Positions 45,693-54,771 of a stretch of DNA of 64,000 nucleotides are shown here, piece by piece; positions within the stretch are counted from its first letter, which is position 1; every line of letters begins with the position of its first letter. The notes beneath the pieces are model-generated. The model was not told the DNA's origin. It ran no database searches and saw only the letters and a program-made list of their open reading frames with translations. The stretch comes from Nocardiopsis sp. FIRDI 009 (GTDB taxonomy: Bacteria; Actinomycetota; Actinomycetes; Streptosporangiales; Streptosporangiaceae): assembly GCF_003386285.1 (NCBI RefSeq), contig NZ_QPNC01000015.1:329845-393844 (forward strand), written 5' to 3'. The translations under genes were made by a program, and so were the position numbers.

Positions 45693-45977
45693 ATGCCCCA
45701 GCGCACCGTGACCGTCGGATCCCACCTCGGACTGCACGCCCGGCCCGCGGCCCTCTTCGTGCAGGCCGTCAACGAGACGGGCCTGCCCGTCACCATCTCC
45801 CGCGAGGGACACGACCCGGTGGACGCGCGCAGCGTCCTGGCGGTCATGTCCATGGGCGCGGGCCACAACGAGACCGTGACCCTGGCCTGCGACGACGCCG
45901 ACACCGCCGACCAGGCCCTGGACGGGCTGGCGGAGCTGCTGGCCTCCGACATGGACACGGCCCCCTCCGAGGCGTAG
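45693..45977 (+). CDS. ptsH: Phosphocarrier protein HPr
   Basis: A 94-residue protein with the active His15 in SHLGLHARPAALFV and the regulatory-site region DARSVLAVMSMGAGHNE. ATG 45693 follows AGAAGGA. It carries phosphate from enzyme I to sugar-specific IIA domains. It lies directly after the decayed fruK. Confidence 0.95.
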   Translation: MPQRTVTVGSHLGLHARPAALFVQAVNETGLPVTISREGHDPVDARSVLAVMSMGAGHNETVTLACDDADTADQALDGLAELLASDMDTAPSEA

Positions 45978-46000
45978 GGCGCCGGCCGTACGCGCTCCGG

Positions 46001-46025
46001 CCCCGCGCACGGCCCGTGCGCGGGG
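46001..46025 (+). terminator. ptsH terminator
   Basis: CCCCGCGCAC and GTGCGCGGGG form a perfect 10-bp stem with a 5-base loop; a second hairpin GCCCGGCC/GGCCGGGC is at 46065-46087, which may serve the opposite gene. Confidence 0.6.
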
Positions 46026-46094
46026 CGGGGCCCGCCCCTCCGAACGGCGTGCCACCGTGGAAAGGCCCGGCCGGGGCGGGGCCGGGCGACGAAC

Positions 46095-47723
46095 TCAGCC
46101 GAGCAGCCGGATCGCCTGCTCGCGCATCTCCACCTTGCGGACCTTGCCGGTGACGGTCATCGGGAACCCGTCGACGACGTGGACGTAGCGCGGGATCTTG
46201 AAGTGCGCGATCCGCCCCTCGCAGAACGCGCGCAGCGCCTCGGCGGTGATCGGTTCGGCTCCGTCGCGCATCCGCACCCACGCCATGAGTTCCTCGCCGT
46301 ACCTCTCGTCCGGAACCCCGATGACCTGCGCGTCCAGAAGGTCGGGGTGGGTGTGCAGCAGCTCCTCGACCTCGCGCGGGTAGACGTTCTCCCCGCCGCG
46401 GATCACCATGTCCTTGATCCGCCCGGTGATGCTGACGTACCCCTCCTCGTCCATGACCGCGAGGTCGCCGGTGTGCATCCAGCGGCTCGCGTCGATCGCC
46501 TCCGCCGTGCGGTCGGGCATGTCCCAGTACCCGAGCATGACCGAGTACCCCCGGGTGCACAGCTCGCCGGGGGTCCCACGCGGGACGGTGACCCCGGTGT
46601 CCGGGTCGATCACCTTGACCTCCAGGTGCGGACCCACCCGGCCCACCGTGGAGACCCGGCGCTCCACCGTGTCGTCGCGGCGGGTCTGGGTGGACACCGG
46701 GGATGTCTCGGTCATCCCGTAGCAGATGGACACCTCGCGCATGCCCATCCGGCCCATGACCTGGCGCATCACCTCGACGGGGCAGGGCGAGCCCGCCATG
46801 ATCCCGGTGCGCAGCGTGGAGAGGTCGTAGTCGTCGAAGTCGGGCAGGGCCAGTTCGGCGATGAACATCGCGGGCACCCCGTACAGCGAGGTGCAGCGTT
46901 CGGCCTGGACGGCGTCGAGGGTCGCCGCCGGGTCGAAGCCGGGACCGGGGAGGACGACGCACGCGCCGTGGGTGGTGGCGGCCAGATTTCCCATGACCAT
47001 CCCGAAACAGTGATAAAAGGGAACTGGCACGCAAATGCGATCAACATGCGTGTATCCACACAATTCACCCACAAAGAATCCGTTGTTGAGGATGTTGTGG
47101 TGAGAGAGCGTGGCTCCCTTGGGGAACCCGGTGGTGCCCGAGGTGTACTGGATGTTGATGGGGTCGTCCGGGGACAGCCCCGCCTCGATCTCCGCCAGCC
47201 GCGCCGGATCCCCCGCCTCGCCCGCCGCGAGCAGGGACGACCACGCCGGGGTGTCGAACAGCACGACCTCGCGCAGGTCCGGGCAGCGCCCCCGGACCTC
47301 GTCGATCATCGCCGCGTAGTCGGAGGTCTTGAACGACGGCGCGGCCACCAGGACGGAGATGCCCGCCTGGCCCAGCACGTACTCCAGCTCGTGGGTCCGG
47401 TAGGCGGGGTTGACGTTGACCATGACCGCGCCGATCCGGGCGGTCGCGTACTGCACGTAGACCCACTCGGCGCGGTTGGGGGACCACACGCCGACCCGGT
47501 CGCCCTTGGCGACGCCGAGGTCGAGCAGGCCGAGCGCGACCCGGTCGACGATCGCGTCGAACTCGCGGTAGGTGAGCCGCACCCCGCCCGCGCGGTCGAC
47601 CAGGGCCTCGCGGTCCGGGTGGTCGGCGGCGGTGCGGGCGAGGTTCGCGCCGATGGTGTCGCCGAGGAGGGGGGTGCCGGAGGTGCCTGAGGAGTAACTG
47701 CTCCGGGGAACGCGAGAACTCAA
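46095..47723 (-). CDS. Acyl-CoA synthetase (FadD-type, AMP-binding)
   Basis: A 542-residue adenylate-forming enzyme. I choose TTG 47723, with AAGGAG six bases upstream, because upstream in-frame ATGs lack ribosome sites. The P-loop is [18 protein letters not shown], then [30 protein letters not shown] and the catalytic Lys in [11 protein letters not shown]. It activates a fatty or other carboxylic acid to acyl-CoA via an acyl-AMP. Between about 46984 and 47107 the DNA is only about 47% GC, with A/T third positions (GGT GAA TTG TGT, CAT GTT GAT), although the protein sequence is ordinary there. Confidence 0.9.
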   Translation of the reverse strand: MSSRVPRSSYSSGTSGTPLLGDTIGANLARTAADHPDREALVDRAGGVRLTYREFDAIVDRVALGLLDLGVAKGDRVGVWSPNRAEWVYVQYATARIGAVMVNVNPAYRTHELEYVLGQAGISVLVAAPSFKTSDYAAMIDEVRGRCPDLREVVLFDTPAWSSLLAAGEAGDPARLAEIEAGLSPDDPINIQYTSGTTGFPKGATLSHHNILNNGFFVGELCGYTHVDRICVPVPFYHCFGMVMGNLAATTHGACVVLPGPGFDPAATLDAVQAERCTSLYGVPAMFIAELALPDFDDYDLSTLRTGIMAGSPCPVEVMRQVMGRMGMREVSICYGMTETSPVSTQTRRDDTVERRVSTVGRVGPHLEVKVIDPDTGVTVPRGTPGELCTRGYSVMLGYWDMPDRTAEAIDASRWMHTGDLAVMDEEGYVSITGRIKDMVIRGGENVYPREVEELLHTHPDLLDAQVIGVPDERYGEELMAWVRMRDGAEPITAEALRAFCEGRIAHFKIPRYVHVVDGFPMTVTGKVRKVEMREQAIRLLG

Positions 47724-47935
47724 TCCGGACTCCTTGCCGTGCCGGGACACGGGCGGGAACCGGGGCGCGGACATCCCCCGGAACCCCCGTGTGGGACACA
47801 TCACAGGTATCACGGCCCCTTCACGGCCGTGAAGGCGGTCCGGGCACGGGCGTGCGCCCCCGGACCGACCGCGCCGGGCGGGTGCTCCGAAGGCGCGGTG
47901 GCGGTCGGCCGCGGCACGCGGGAGGACCCGGCCGG

Positions 47936-48694
47936 TCACACGGCGCGGTCGGCGTGGGCGCGCAGGGCGTCGCGCACGAAGGCGGCCCCCTCCGGCCCCC
48001 CGTAGGTGTCGACGAAGCCGGGGTCCTCGACGTACGTGTCGCCCAGGCAGCGCAGGAGTTCGACGGAACGCTCGCGGTCGCCCTCGGCCACCGGGGTCCC
48101 CGGGATCCGGCGGAGCCACTCCACGTGCCGGGCGACCAGCTCCCGCGCGCGGCCCGAGGCGGGGTCCACGCCGTCCCGCCAGGCGGCCGTCCACGCGGTG
48201 ACGAGGGCGTCGGTCTCCCGCTTCCACTCGATCCGCTGCGTCGTGGTCTTCCCGTGCCACCAGGCGTTGCTCTTCCGGAAGACCTCCTCGCCCCACCGGG
48301 CGACGACCTCCTCCTCGTAGGGGTCGTTGAAGCCCTCCAGCAGCGTCCCCATCGAGGGGTCGCGTCCCGACCGGCGCGCGTCGAGGGTGTACCGGACGGC
48401 GCCGATCCTCCGGTCGAGACGGTCGCGCTCGGCCTCCAGCGACCCGATGTGCTCGGCCAGGGCCGCCTCCTCGTCCTCCTCACGGTCCAGGACGTCCGCG
48501 ATCACGGACAGGTTCAGGCCGAGGTCACGCAGCAGAAGGATGCGCTGGAGGCGGGCGACGGCGACGGAGTCGTAGTAGCGGTAGCCGTTGTCGCCGACCC
48601 GGGAGGGCGGCAGGAGGCCGATCGCGTCGTAGTGGCGCAGGGTCCGGCTGGTGACGCCCGCGTCCGCCGCGACCTGGTGGATGGTCCACTCCAC
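47936..48694 (-). CDS. MerR-family regulator, TipA-like
   Basis: A 252-residue protein starting at GTG 48694 with GGGGGAGGAG upstream, the same length as Streptomyces TipAL. The MerR winged helix is [20 protein letters not shown] and [18 protein letters not shown], followed by a coiled coil ([20 protein letters not shown]) and a helical TipAS drug-binding domain with [12 protein letters not shown] and AWWHGKTT. TipA binds thiopeptides and activates its own and other genes. Confidence 0.88.
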   Translation of the reverse strand: MEWTIHQVAADAGVTSRTLRHYDAIGLLPPSRVGDNGYRYYDSVAVARLQRILLLRDLGLNLSVIADVLDREEDEEAALAEHIGSLEAERDRLDRRIGAVRYTLDARRSGRDPSMGTLLEGFNDPYEEEVVARWGEEVFRKSNAWWHGKTTTQRIEWKRETDALVTAWTAAWRDGVDPASGRARELVARHVEWLRRIPGTPVAEGDRERSVELLRCLGDTYVEDPGFVDTYGGPEGAAFVRDALRAHADRAV

Positions 48695-48732
48695 GGGCTC
48701 CTCCCCCTCTCCCGGGTGCCGCCCGGCCCCGT

Positions 48733-49230
48733 CTACCGTTCCACGACGTAGTCCCCCTCGAAGGTGGCCGCCCACTCCCTGGCGCGCTCCATGTCCGCTT
48801 CGCGGGGCGCGGTGAGGATCACCCGGTTGCCGTCGGGGTCGTCGACGGTCAGGTCGGTGGTGAACCAGGCGGTGTCCTCGGGCCCCTGGACCCGCGCGCC
48901 CTCGGGGGCCGCGGCGCGGATCGCCTCCGCCAGCTCCGCGAGGTCCAGCCCGGCGGCGTTGAAGCTCACGGTGGTGCTGCCGCGCTCCGGCTCACCGGGG
49001 ACGAGCAGCAGGTCCTGGTAGCGCGTCCGGCGCAGGTGCACCACCGCGGGGGACCCGTCCGGGCCCGGGAGGGTGGCCAGGGAGACGAAGCCGACGGCGT
49101 GGTAGAACGCCTCGGCCGCCGCCGGGTCCGCGACCCGGAGGGTGGCGAACATCGGCATGGGATAGATGGTGCGGTCGATCTCGGGGGTGGCGTTCCCGCC
49201 GGTGACGCGCGCGGCGCTGTTCTCACTCAT
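48733..49230 (-). CDS. VOC-family (glyoxalase-like) protein
   Basis: A 165-residue protein starting at ATG 49230. Two beta-alpha-beta-beta-beta modules: MFATLRVADPAAAEAFYHAVGF with YQDLLLVPGE, and LDLAELAEAIR with TDLTVDDPDGNRVIL. This is the fold of glyoxalases and drug-binding resistance proteins. It lies 38 bp upstream of the TipA-like regulator on the same strand, so they probably form an operon. Confidence 0.82.
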   Translation of the reverse strand: MSENSAARVTGGNATPEIDRTIYPMPMFATLRVADPAAAEAFYHAVGFVSLATLPGPDGSPAVVHLRRTRYQDLLLVPGEPERGSTTVSFNAAGLDLAELAEAIRAAAPEGARVQGPEDTAWFTTDLTVDDPDGNRVILTAPREADMERAREWAATFEGDYVVER

Positions 49231-49329
49231 GCCGCCGACGCTAGGAGTTGACGCGGCGTCAGGGTCAAGCCGGGTTCCGACCCCGCCCCCACGCCGACCG
49301 ACCGCCCCCGGCCGACCGCCCCGGTCCGG

Positions 49330-50085
49330 CTACTCCTTCACCCGGTGGATGCGGTGCTGGGCGGCCTGCGCGCGCGGACGGACGACCAGCAGGTCGATGT
49401 TGACGTGCGGAGGCCGGGTGACCGCCCAGACGATGGTGTCCGCGACGTCCTCGGCCGACAGAGGGTCGGGCACCCCGGCGTAGACCGCCTCGGCCGCCTC
49501 GGCGTTCCCGCGCAGGCGGTTGAGGGTGAACTCCTCGGTCTTGACCATGCCCGGGGCGACCTCCAGGACGCGCACGGGCTGGCCGACCAGTTCGAGCCGC
49601 AGCGTGGCCGCGAGCGTGTGCGCGCCGTGCTTGGCGGCCACGTACCCGCCGCCGCCCTCGTAGACCACGTGCCCGGCGACGGAGGAGACCACCAGGACGG
49701 TGCCGTCCCCGCTGGCCACGAGCTTGGGCAGCAGGGCCTGGGTCATGTTGAGCACACCGAGGACGTTCACCTCGTACATGGCCCGCCAGTCCGCGGGGTC
49801 GGCGGTGGCGACGGTCTCGGTCCCGATCGCCCCGCCCGCGTTGTTGACCAGGACCGAGCAGGCGGGCAGGGCCTCGGCGAAGGCGTCGACGGCGGCGCGG
49901 TCGGTGACGTCCAGGACCTGGGCGCGGGCGCTGTGCCCGGCCTTGGTCAGCTCCTCGGCCAGGGCCTCGATCCGGTCGGCGCGGCGGGCGACGAGGACCA
50001 CGTCGTAGCCCTCGGCGGCGAGTCCGCGCGCGGTGGCCGCGCCGATCCCGCTGCTGGCTCCGGTGACGACGGCGGTCGCGGTCAT
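49330..50085 (-). CDS. Short-chain dehydrogenase (YdfG-like)
   Basis: A 251-residue SDR with AGGAGG before ATG 50085. Cofactor motif TGASSGIGAATARGL, LVNNAGGAIG, catalytic Ser in VVSSVAG and YVAAKHG, and an APGMVKTEEF loop. It resembles NADP-dependent 3-hydroxy acid dehydrogenases. Substrate unknown. Confidence 0.88.
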   Translation of the reverse strand: MTATAVVTGASSGIGAATARGLAAEGYDVVLVARRADRIEALAEELTKAGHSARAQVLDVTDRAAVDAFAEALPACSVLVNNAGGAIGTETVATADPADWRAMYEVNVLGVLNMTQALLPKLVASGDGTVLVVSSVAGHVVYEGGGGYVAAKHGAHTLAATLRLELVGQPVRVLEVAPGMVKTEEFTLNRLRGNAEAAEAVYAGVPDPLSAEDVADTIVWAVTRPPHVNIDLLVVRPRAQAAQHRIHRVKE

Positions 50086-50427
50086 GGTGGGTTCCTCCTG
50101 GGCGGATGCGGTGTCGGGCCGAGCGTACACGCGGGTCGTCGGCGCGGCGGGAACGGCCCCGGCGGGGTGGGCGGCCGGAGGCGGGGACAGAAACGAGGAG
50201 ACCGATCGGTCTCCTCTTGGTTCGGGCCACGCGGCGCAACCGCGCGACCCCGCTCCGCCGCCCCGGTGTTCCGGCCGACGCGGGGAGCGTGCGGGAGGCC
50301 GGGTCGGGCCGCGAGCGGCGATTCGAGGTGCCGCCCCGCTCGGGTGCGACGGCACCGGCGGCGGCACCGGGCTCCCGGGCGCCGAATCCGCTGGACCGGC
50401 GCACGGCGGCCGTGATCCACTGCACCC
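50086..50427. promoter_or_regulatory. Intergenic region with a perfect 22-bp palindrome at 50195-50216
   Basis: 342 bases without a gene between divergent genes. It contains GAGGAGACCGA immediately followed by its reverse complement (50195-50216). This may be a regulator's operator or, read as RNA, a 9-bp stem with a GATC loop. The rest shows nothing I recognise. Confidence 0.5.
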
Positions 50428-50805
50428 ATGAGTTTGTCGGTGCATGTCTTCGCCCTCGGGCCGGACGGGGTCAGGCGGGTGTTGGACGTTCCGGAGGGAT
50501 GTTCCGACCTGGCTGGATTCGAGAGGTGGCGTACCGAGGTGTGGGGCTCGGAGGTGGTCCGTGCGCTGGGGGCCCGGTTCTTTCCGACCCTGGCCGACGC
50601 CGACCTGTGGGTCGAACCCGACCAGGTTCCGGCCTTCCTTCGGGAGTGCGCCCTTCTCCGCGAGAACCGTGGGAGGATCGCCGCGGGCACGCGCCCGGCG
50701 CGGACGGTCGGGGAACACCAGGACAGGATCTCCGTGCGGTTGGCGCACATCGAGGACGCCGCCAGGCGTGCGCGAGCGATGGGCGGTGGTGTGGTCATCC
50801 GGTGA
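50428..50805 (+). CDS. Hypothetical 125-residue protein
   Basis: ATG 50428. The N-terminus SLSVHVFALGPDGVRRVLDV is beta-rich and the second half is helical and charged, ending in AARRARAMGGGVVIR. Composition and codon use are typical for this genome. No family recognised, although it resembles short hypothetical proteins seen near actinobacterial gene islands. Confidence 0.6.
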   Translation: MSLSVHVFALGPDGVRRVLDVPEGCSDLAGFERWRTEVWGSEVVRALGARFFPTLADADLWVEPDQVPAFLRECALLRENRGRIAAGTRPARTVGEHQDRISVRLAHIEDAARRARAMGGGVVIR

Positions 50806-51059
50806 CGCACCGGCCGGCCGGGGCCCGGGCGGACAGCGGTGCCCGCCATGCGTGGCCCGGGATACGGCCCTGACCCCCGCCCGTCCACCCATCGACGCTG
50901 AGCCCCGCCGGGGCGTGGGCCGGGCCGGTCACAGCCACCGCGTCCGCCACACCACGGCACCGCCCTCCCACGGGAGCGGCGCGGCCCGCGTTCCCTCGAC
51001 CGTTCCCTTCGATGCACCCACAGGAAACGTTGCGTTCCCCAAGGCCGGGAGCTAGCCTC

Positions 51060-51084
51060 ATTAGAGAACGAACCGTTTCCTAAT
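51060..51084. promoter_or_regulatory. TetR-type operator candidate upstream of MFS remnant and rph-like gene
   Basis: ATTAG-N2-AAC-GAACC-GTT-N2-CTAAT is a dyad-symmetric element centred at 51072, 22 bp before the GTG of the MFS remnant. The preceding 254 bases (50806-51059) hold no gene that I can support. The TetR gene at 54079 is the obvious ligand. Confidence 0.55.
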
Positions 51085-51105
51085 TTGGTCAGGAGGACGA
51101 GGGCC

Positions 51106-51543
51106 GTGCCGCGACGACCGATCCCCGTGGCCCTGGCGCTCTCCGGGCCGCTGATGGCGATGCTGATGGCGGCACTGGACCAGACGGCCCCGGCCCCCGC
51201 CCTCCCCGAGATCGCGGGCGACCTCGGCGGGCTCGACCAGATGCCCGTCATCGTCACCGCCTACCCGGTCGCGACCACCGCCGTGATGCCGGTCTTCGGC
51301 CGCCTGGGCGACCGGGCGTTCGCCCTGCCCGCGGCGGTCGGCTTCCTGCTGGGGTTCGGCCTCTCCGGCGTGCTCACCCACGTGCCCGCGTTCTCGCGGA
51401 TCGCCCCGGGTAGGAGCGCCACCCGGGCGGGCCTGCTGGTGACCGCGCTCATGGACCTGGCGTTCCTGATCGCCCTCGCCCTTCCCCAGCTCCCCCTGCG
51501 CACCACGGCGCACGCGGATCCAGACAGAGAGACTCCCCGATGA
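51106..51543 (+). pseudogene. MFS transporter remnant (internal deletion)
   Basis: A 145-residue open frame from GTG 51106, with AGGAGG nine bases upstream. The first 60 residues are helix 1-2 of a DHA2 exporter (MAALDQTAPAPALPEIAGDL, VIVTAYPVATTAVMPVFGRL), followed by what looks like a helix from late in the protein and a hydrophobic tail. A full protein would have over 450 residues. The frame is intact and its stop overlaps the start of the next gene (ATGA), so it may persist as a coupling leader. Confidence 0.65.
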
Positions 51544-54068
51544 CCCACACACGTTCCGTCGCCCCCCTGGACGCCTTCGGCGCCGACGACCTCCAGGCCG
51601 TCGGCGGCAAGAGCGCCAACCTCGGCGAACTCCTGCGGGCCGGGCTGCCGGTGCCGCCCGGGTTCGTGGTCACCACCGACGCCTACGCGAAGGTCGCCGC
51701 CGGGATCGGCCTGGAGGAGCGGTTCACCGGCCGGGACGCGGACACCGCCCCCGACCCCGCCGCGCTCCGCGCCGACCTGGAGTCCGCGCCCGTCCCCGAG
51801 GGGCTGCGCGCGGCGATCACCGCCGCCTACGCCGACCTCGGCGCGGACGTCCCGGTCGCGGTCCGCTCCAGCGCCACCGCCGAGGACCTGCCCGGGGCCA
51901 CGTTCGCCGGGCAGCAGGACACCCACCTCAACGTGGTCGGCGCCGACGCCGTGGTCGACGCGGTCCGCCGGTGCTGGGCGTCGCTGTGGACCGACCGGGC
52001 GGTGTCCTACCGCGCGGAGCGGTCGGTGGCCGACTCCGAGGTGCGGATCGCGGTGGTCGTGCAGCGGATGGTCGACTCCGACGTCGCCGGGGTCATGTTC
52101 ACCGCCGACCCGGTGAGCGGTGCGCGCGACCGCGTCATCGTCGACGCCGGCGCCGGGCTCGGGGAGGCGGTGGTGTCCGGCCTGGTCACCCCCGACCACT
52201 ACGTGCTCGACCACGGGGGCCGCCTCCTGGAGTGGACCCCGGGTAGGGGCGAGGTGGTGATCCGCGCCGTGGCCGGGGGCGGGGTCAGGCGTCAGGAGCG
52301 GCCGGAGGCCGGGGACACCGGCGACCGGGAGGGGGCGGGGGCGGGGCGGGGCGAACCGCTGCTGACCGACGACCAGCTCTCGGTCCTGGTCGCGCACGGA
52401 CGTACGATCGCCCAGCACTTCGGCCGCCCCCAGGACATCGAGTGGTGCCTGTCGGGTGGACGCGTGTACATCGTCCAGTCCCGACCGATGACCGCCCTGC
52501 CGCCGGTGACCGGGCCGCTCAACCGGCGCCAGCGGCTGCTCGGCTCGGTCCTGACCGAGTACGTCCCGGTGCGGCCGTACCCGATGGACGTCAGCACGTG
52601 GTTCGGCCGTGGCCCGGCGCGCATGATGCAGGAGATCGCCGAGGCCTACGGGATCACCGGCGGATTCGAGGACTTCTACGCGGAGGAGGACGGGGTGGTC
52701 ACCCAGCTCACCCCGCGGGCGCCCCGACCGACGCTCCGCGCGCTGGCCGCTCCGTTCCGCCTCGCCCGCAGGCCCCGCGCGATGGACGTCCGCGCCTGGC
52801 GGGAGGACCCCCGGTTCACCGAGTTCCTGCGCCGTGCCGACGAACTCGACGCCCTCGACCCGGCGGCGCTGCCGTGGCCGGATCTGGTCCAGGTGCCCGA
52901 CCGGGTGCTCGCCCTGCTCGACCACTGCCGTGACCTGCGCCTGGACTACCTGCCGAGCACCGGGGTGTCGGTGGCGCGGTTGGCCGCGGCCACGGCCCTG
53001 CTCGGACGGCGCTCCCTGCTCGGCGACCTGTTGGGCGGGGCCAGGACGCGGACCGAGGACGCCAACCGGGCGCTGCAGGACCTGGCGGACACGGTCCGCG
53101 CCACCCCCGAGCTGCGCGCGCTCTTCGCGTCCGCCGACCCGGCGGAGATCGTGCGGGAGCTGCGGTCGGGGCGGGGGCCGCTCGGGGCGTTCGCGAAGGA
53201 CCTCGACGCCTTCCAGCGCGAGTACGGACGCCGTGAGACCACCACGCCGTTGCTGGTCAGCCCGCCCACCCTCGCCGAGTCGCCGGAGAGCGTGGTCGGG
53301 CTGGTCCGGGTCCTGGTCGGGCGGGAACGCGAGGACGATCCCGGGTCCCGGTCCGAGCGGGCGCTGTCCCGGCTGCTGGAGCACCCGCTGCTGCGGGGCG
53401 AGCGGGCCCGGGCGCGGATGATCCGTTGGGTGCGGGCCGCCCAGAGCGGTCTGGCCTTCCGGGAGGACTCGCACTTCTACTTCACCGCGGGGCTCCCGGC
53501 CCTGCGGAGGGCGCTGCTGGAGGTCGGCGCGCGGCTGCGGGCGGCGGGGGTCGTGGACGAGCCCTTCGACGTGTTCCACCTGCGCCTGGAGGAGGTCCTG
53601 GAGATCCGCGACGTCGAGGACGTGCCCGCCGACCAGGTCACCCGGCTGCGCTCCCTGGTCCGGGCCCGGGCCGCCAAACGCGCCGAGCTCGCCGGGGTAC
53701 GGCTGATCGACCCCGCGCGGGTGTTCCCCGTCAAGGACCGGGGCGACGCGCTGGTGTCCGGCACACCGGCCAGCGCGGGAACGGCGACGGGCCCGGTCCG
53801 GGTGGTGCGCGGACCCGCCGACTTCCACCGGTTGGAGAGCGGTGACGTCCTGGTGTGCCCCTACACCAACCCGTCGTGGACACCGCTGTTCCAGCGGGCG
53901 GCCGCGGTGGTGGTCGACACGGGCGCGGCCGCGTCGCACGCGGCGATCGTCGCCCGCGAGTACGGCATCCCGGCGGTGATGGGGTCGGGCACGGGAACGG
54001 CCGTCCTCACCGACGGTGAGCGGGTCACCGTCGACGGCTCGGCGGGCCGGGTCGTCCGGGCTTCGTAG
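51540..54068 (+). CDS. Rifampin phosphotransferase-like PEP-synthase family enzyme
   Basis: An 842-residue three-domain protein. The N-terminal ATP-grasp half has AVGGKSANLGELLRAG, VRSSATAEDLPGATFAGQQD and WCLSGGRVYIVQSRPMT. The middle 350 residues form the all-helical substrate domain. The C-terminus has the swivelling histidine domain GAAASHAAIVAREYGIPAVM. Length and order match Rph enzymes, which phosphorylate rifamycins with ATP. A TetR gene follows and an MFS remnant precedes it. I did not see the 19-bp rifamycin-associated element upstream, so substrate identity is open. Confidence 0.82.
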   Translation: MTHTRSVAPLDAFGADDLQAVGGKSANLGELLRAGLPVPPGFVVTTDAYAKVAAGIGLEERFTGRDADTAPDPAALRADLESAPVPEGLRAAITAAYADLGADVPVAVRSSATAEDLPGATFAGQQDTHLNVVGADAVVDAVRRCWASLWTDRAVSYRAERSVADSEVRIAVVVQRMVDSDVAGVMFTADPVSGARDRVIVDAGAGLGEAVVSGLVTPDHYVLDHGGRLLEWTPGRGEVVIRAVAGGGVRRQERPEAGDTGDREGAGAGRGEPLLTDDQLSVLVAHGRTIAQHFGRPQDIEWCLSGGRVYIVQSRPMTALPPVTGPLNRRQRLLGSVLTEYVPVRPYPMDVSTWFGRGPARMMQEIAEAYGITGGFEDFYAEEDGVVTQLTPRAPRPTLRALAAPFRLARRPRAMDVRAWREDPRFTEFLRRADELDALDPAALPWPDLVQVPDRVLALLDHCRDLRLDYLPSTGVSVARLAAATALLGRRSLLGDLLGGARTRTEDANRALQDLADTVRATPELRALFASADPAEIVRELRSGRGPLGAFAKDLDAFQREYGRRETTTPLLVSPPTLAESPESVVGLVRVLVGREREDDPGSRSERALSRLLEHPLLRGERARARMIRWVRAAQSGLAFREDSHFYFTAGLPALRRALLEVGARLRAAGVVDEPFDVFHLRLEEVLEIRDVEDVPADQVTRLRSLVRARAAKRAELAGVRLIDPARVFPVKDRGDALVSGTPASAGTATGPVRVVRGPADFHRLESGDVLVCPYTNPSWTPLFQRAAAVVVDTGAAASHAAIVAREYGIPAVMGSGTGTAVLTDGERVTVDGSAGRVVRAS

Positions 54069-54078
54069 GATGCGGGAC

Positions 54079-54693
54079 ATGGCCGCCGATCCCGAGAGCA
54101 CCGACCACCGCAAACGTCCCCGCCGCCGGGGCGAGGCGCTCGTGTCCGCCATCCTGCGGGCGACCGTCGAGGAGTTGGAGGAGCACGGCTACGCGGCGTT
54201 GACGATGGAGGGGGTCGCCGAGCGCGCGCGGGCGAGCAAGGCGTCGCTGTACCGGCGGTGGCCGGGCCGGGCCGAGCTGGTGATGGACGCGGTGTACACG
54301 GTCGTCCCCGCGCCGGGCGAGCTGCCGGACACCGGTGAGCTGCGCGGCGACCTGCTGGCGGCGCTGCGGTGGACCGCGCGGACCCTGGCGGGACCGGCGG
54401 GCACGGGGCTGCGGGGGTTGATGACGGAGATCCTGCCCGACCCGGAGCGCGCGGCACGGCTGCGGTCGCACTCGCAGGGGATGGGCCGCCGGATGATGGC
54501 GGAGGTGACCCGGCGGGCGGTGGAGCGCGGGGAGATCGACGCGCGCGCCGTGACGCCGATGCGGTTGGACGTGGGGCAGGCGCTGGTGCGCAACCACTTC
54601 GTCTTCCACCACGAGCCGGTCGGCGACGCGATGATCGAGGAGATCGTGGACACGGTGCTGCTGCCGCTGTTCGGGACGGTGCCCCAGGCGTGA
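54079..54693 (+). CDS. TetR-family regulator
   Basis: A 204-residue protein; ATG 54079 (or 54070). The helix-turn-helix is GYAALTMEGVAERARASKAS followed by LYRRWPGRAELVMDAV, the C-terminal domain being helical (TetR_C_11-like). It is 10 bp downstream of the rph-like gene and so is cotranscribed with it; the operator at 51060-51084 would allow autoregulation. Confidence 0.9.
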   Translation: MAADPESTDHRKRPRRRGEALVSAILRATVEELEEHGYAALTMEGVAERARASKASLYRRWPGRAELVMDAVYTVVPAPGELPDTGELRGDLLAALRWTARTLAGPAGTGLRGLMTEILPDPERAARLRSHSQGMGRRMMAEVTRRAVERGEIDARAVTPMRLDVGQALVRNHFVFHHEPVGDAMIEEIVDTVLLPLFGTVPQA

Positions 54694-54771
54694 GGCCGGG
54701 CCGGTGACCCGCCGCCGCGGGGGCCGCTGTTAGCCTCCGTCCCGTCGAACGTGCGGGAAGGCGGGGGGCTC

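Noticed and set aside
50795..51061. Leftward 88-codon frame in the gap before the MFS remnant
   Set aside because: Random-looking, Gly/Ala-rich product with no ribosome site; the spacer carries the TetR operator candidate instead.
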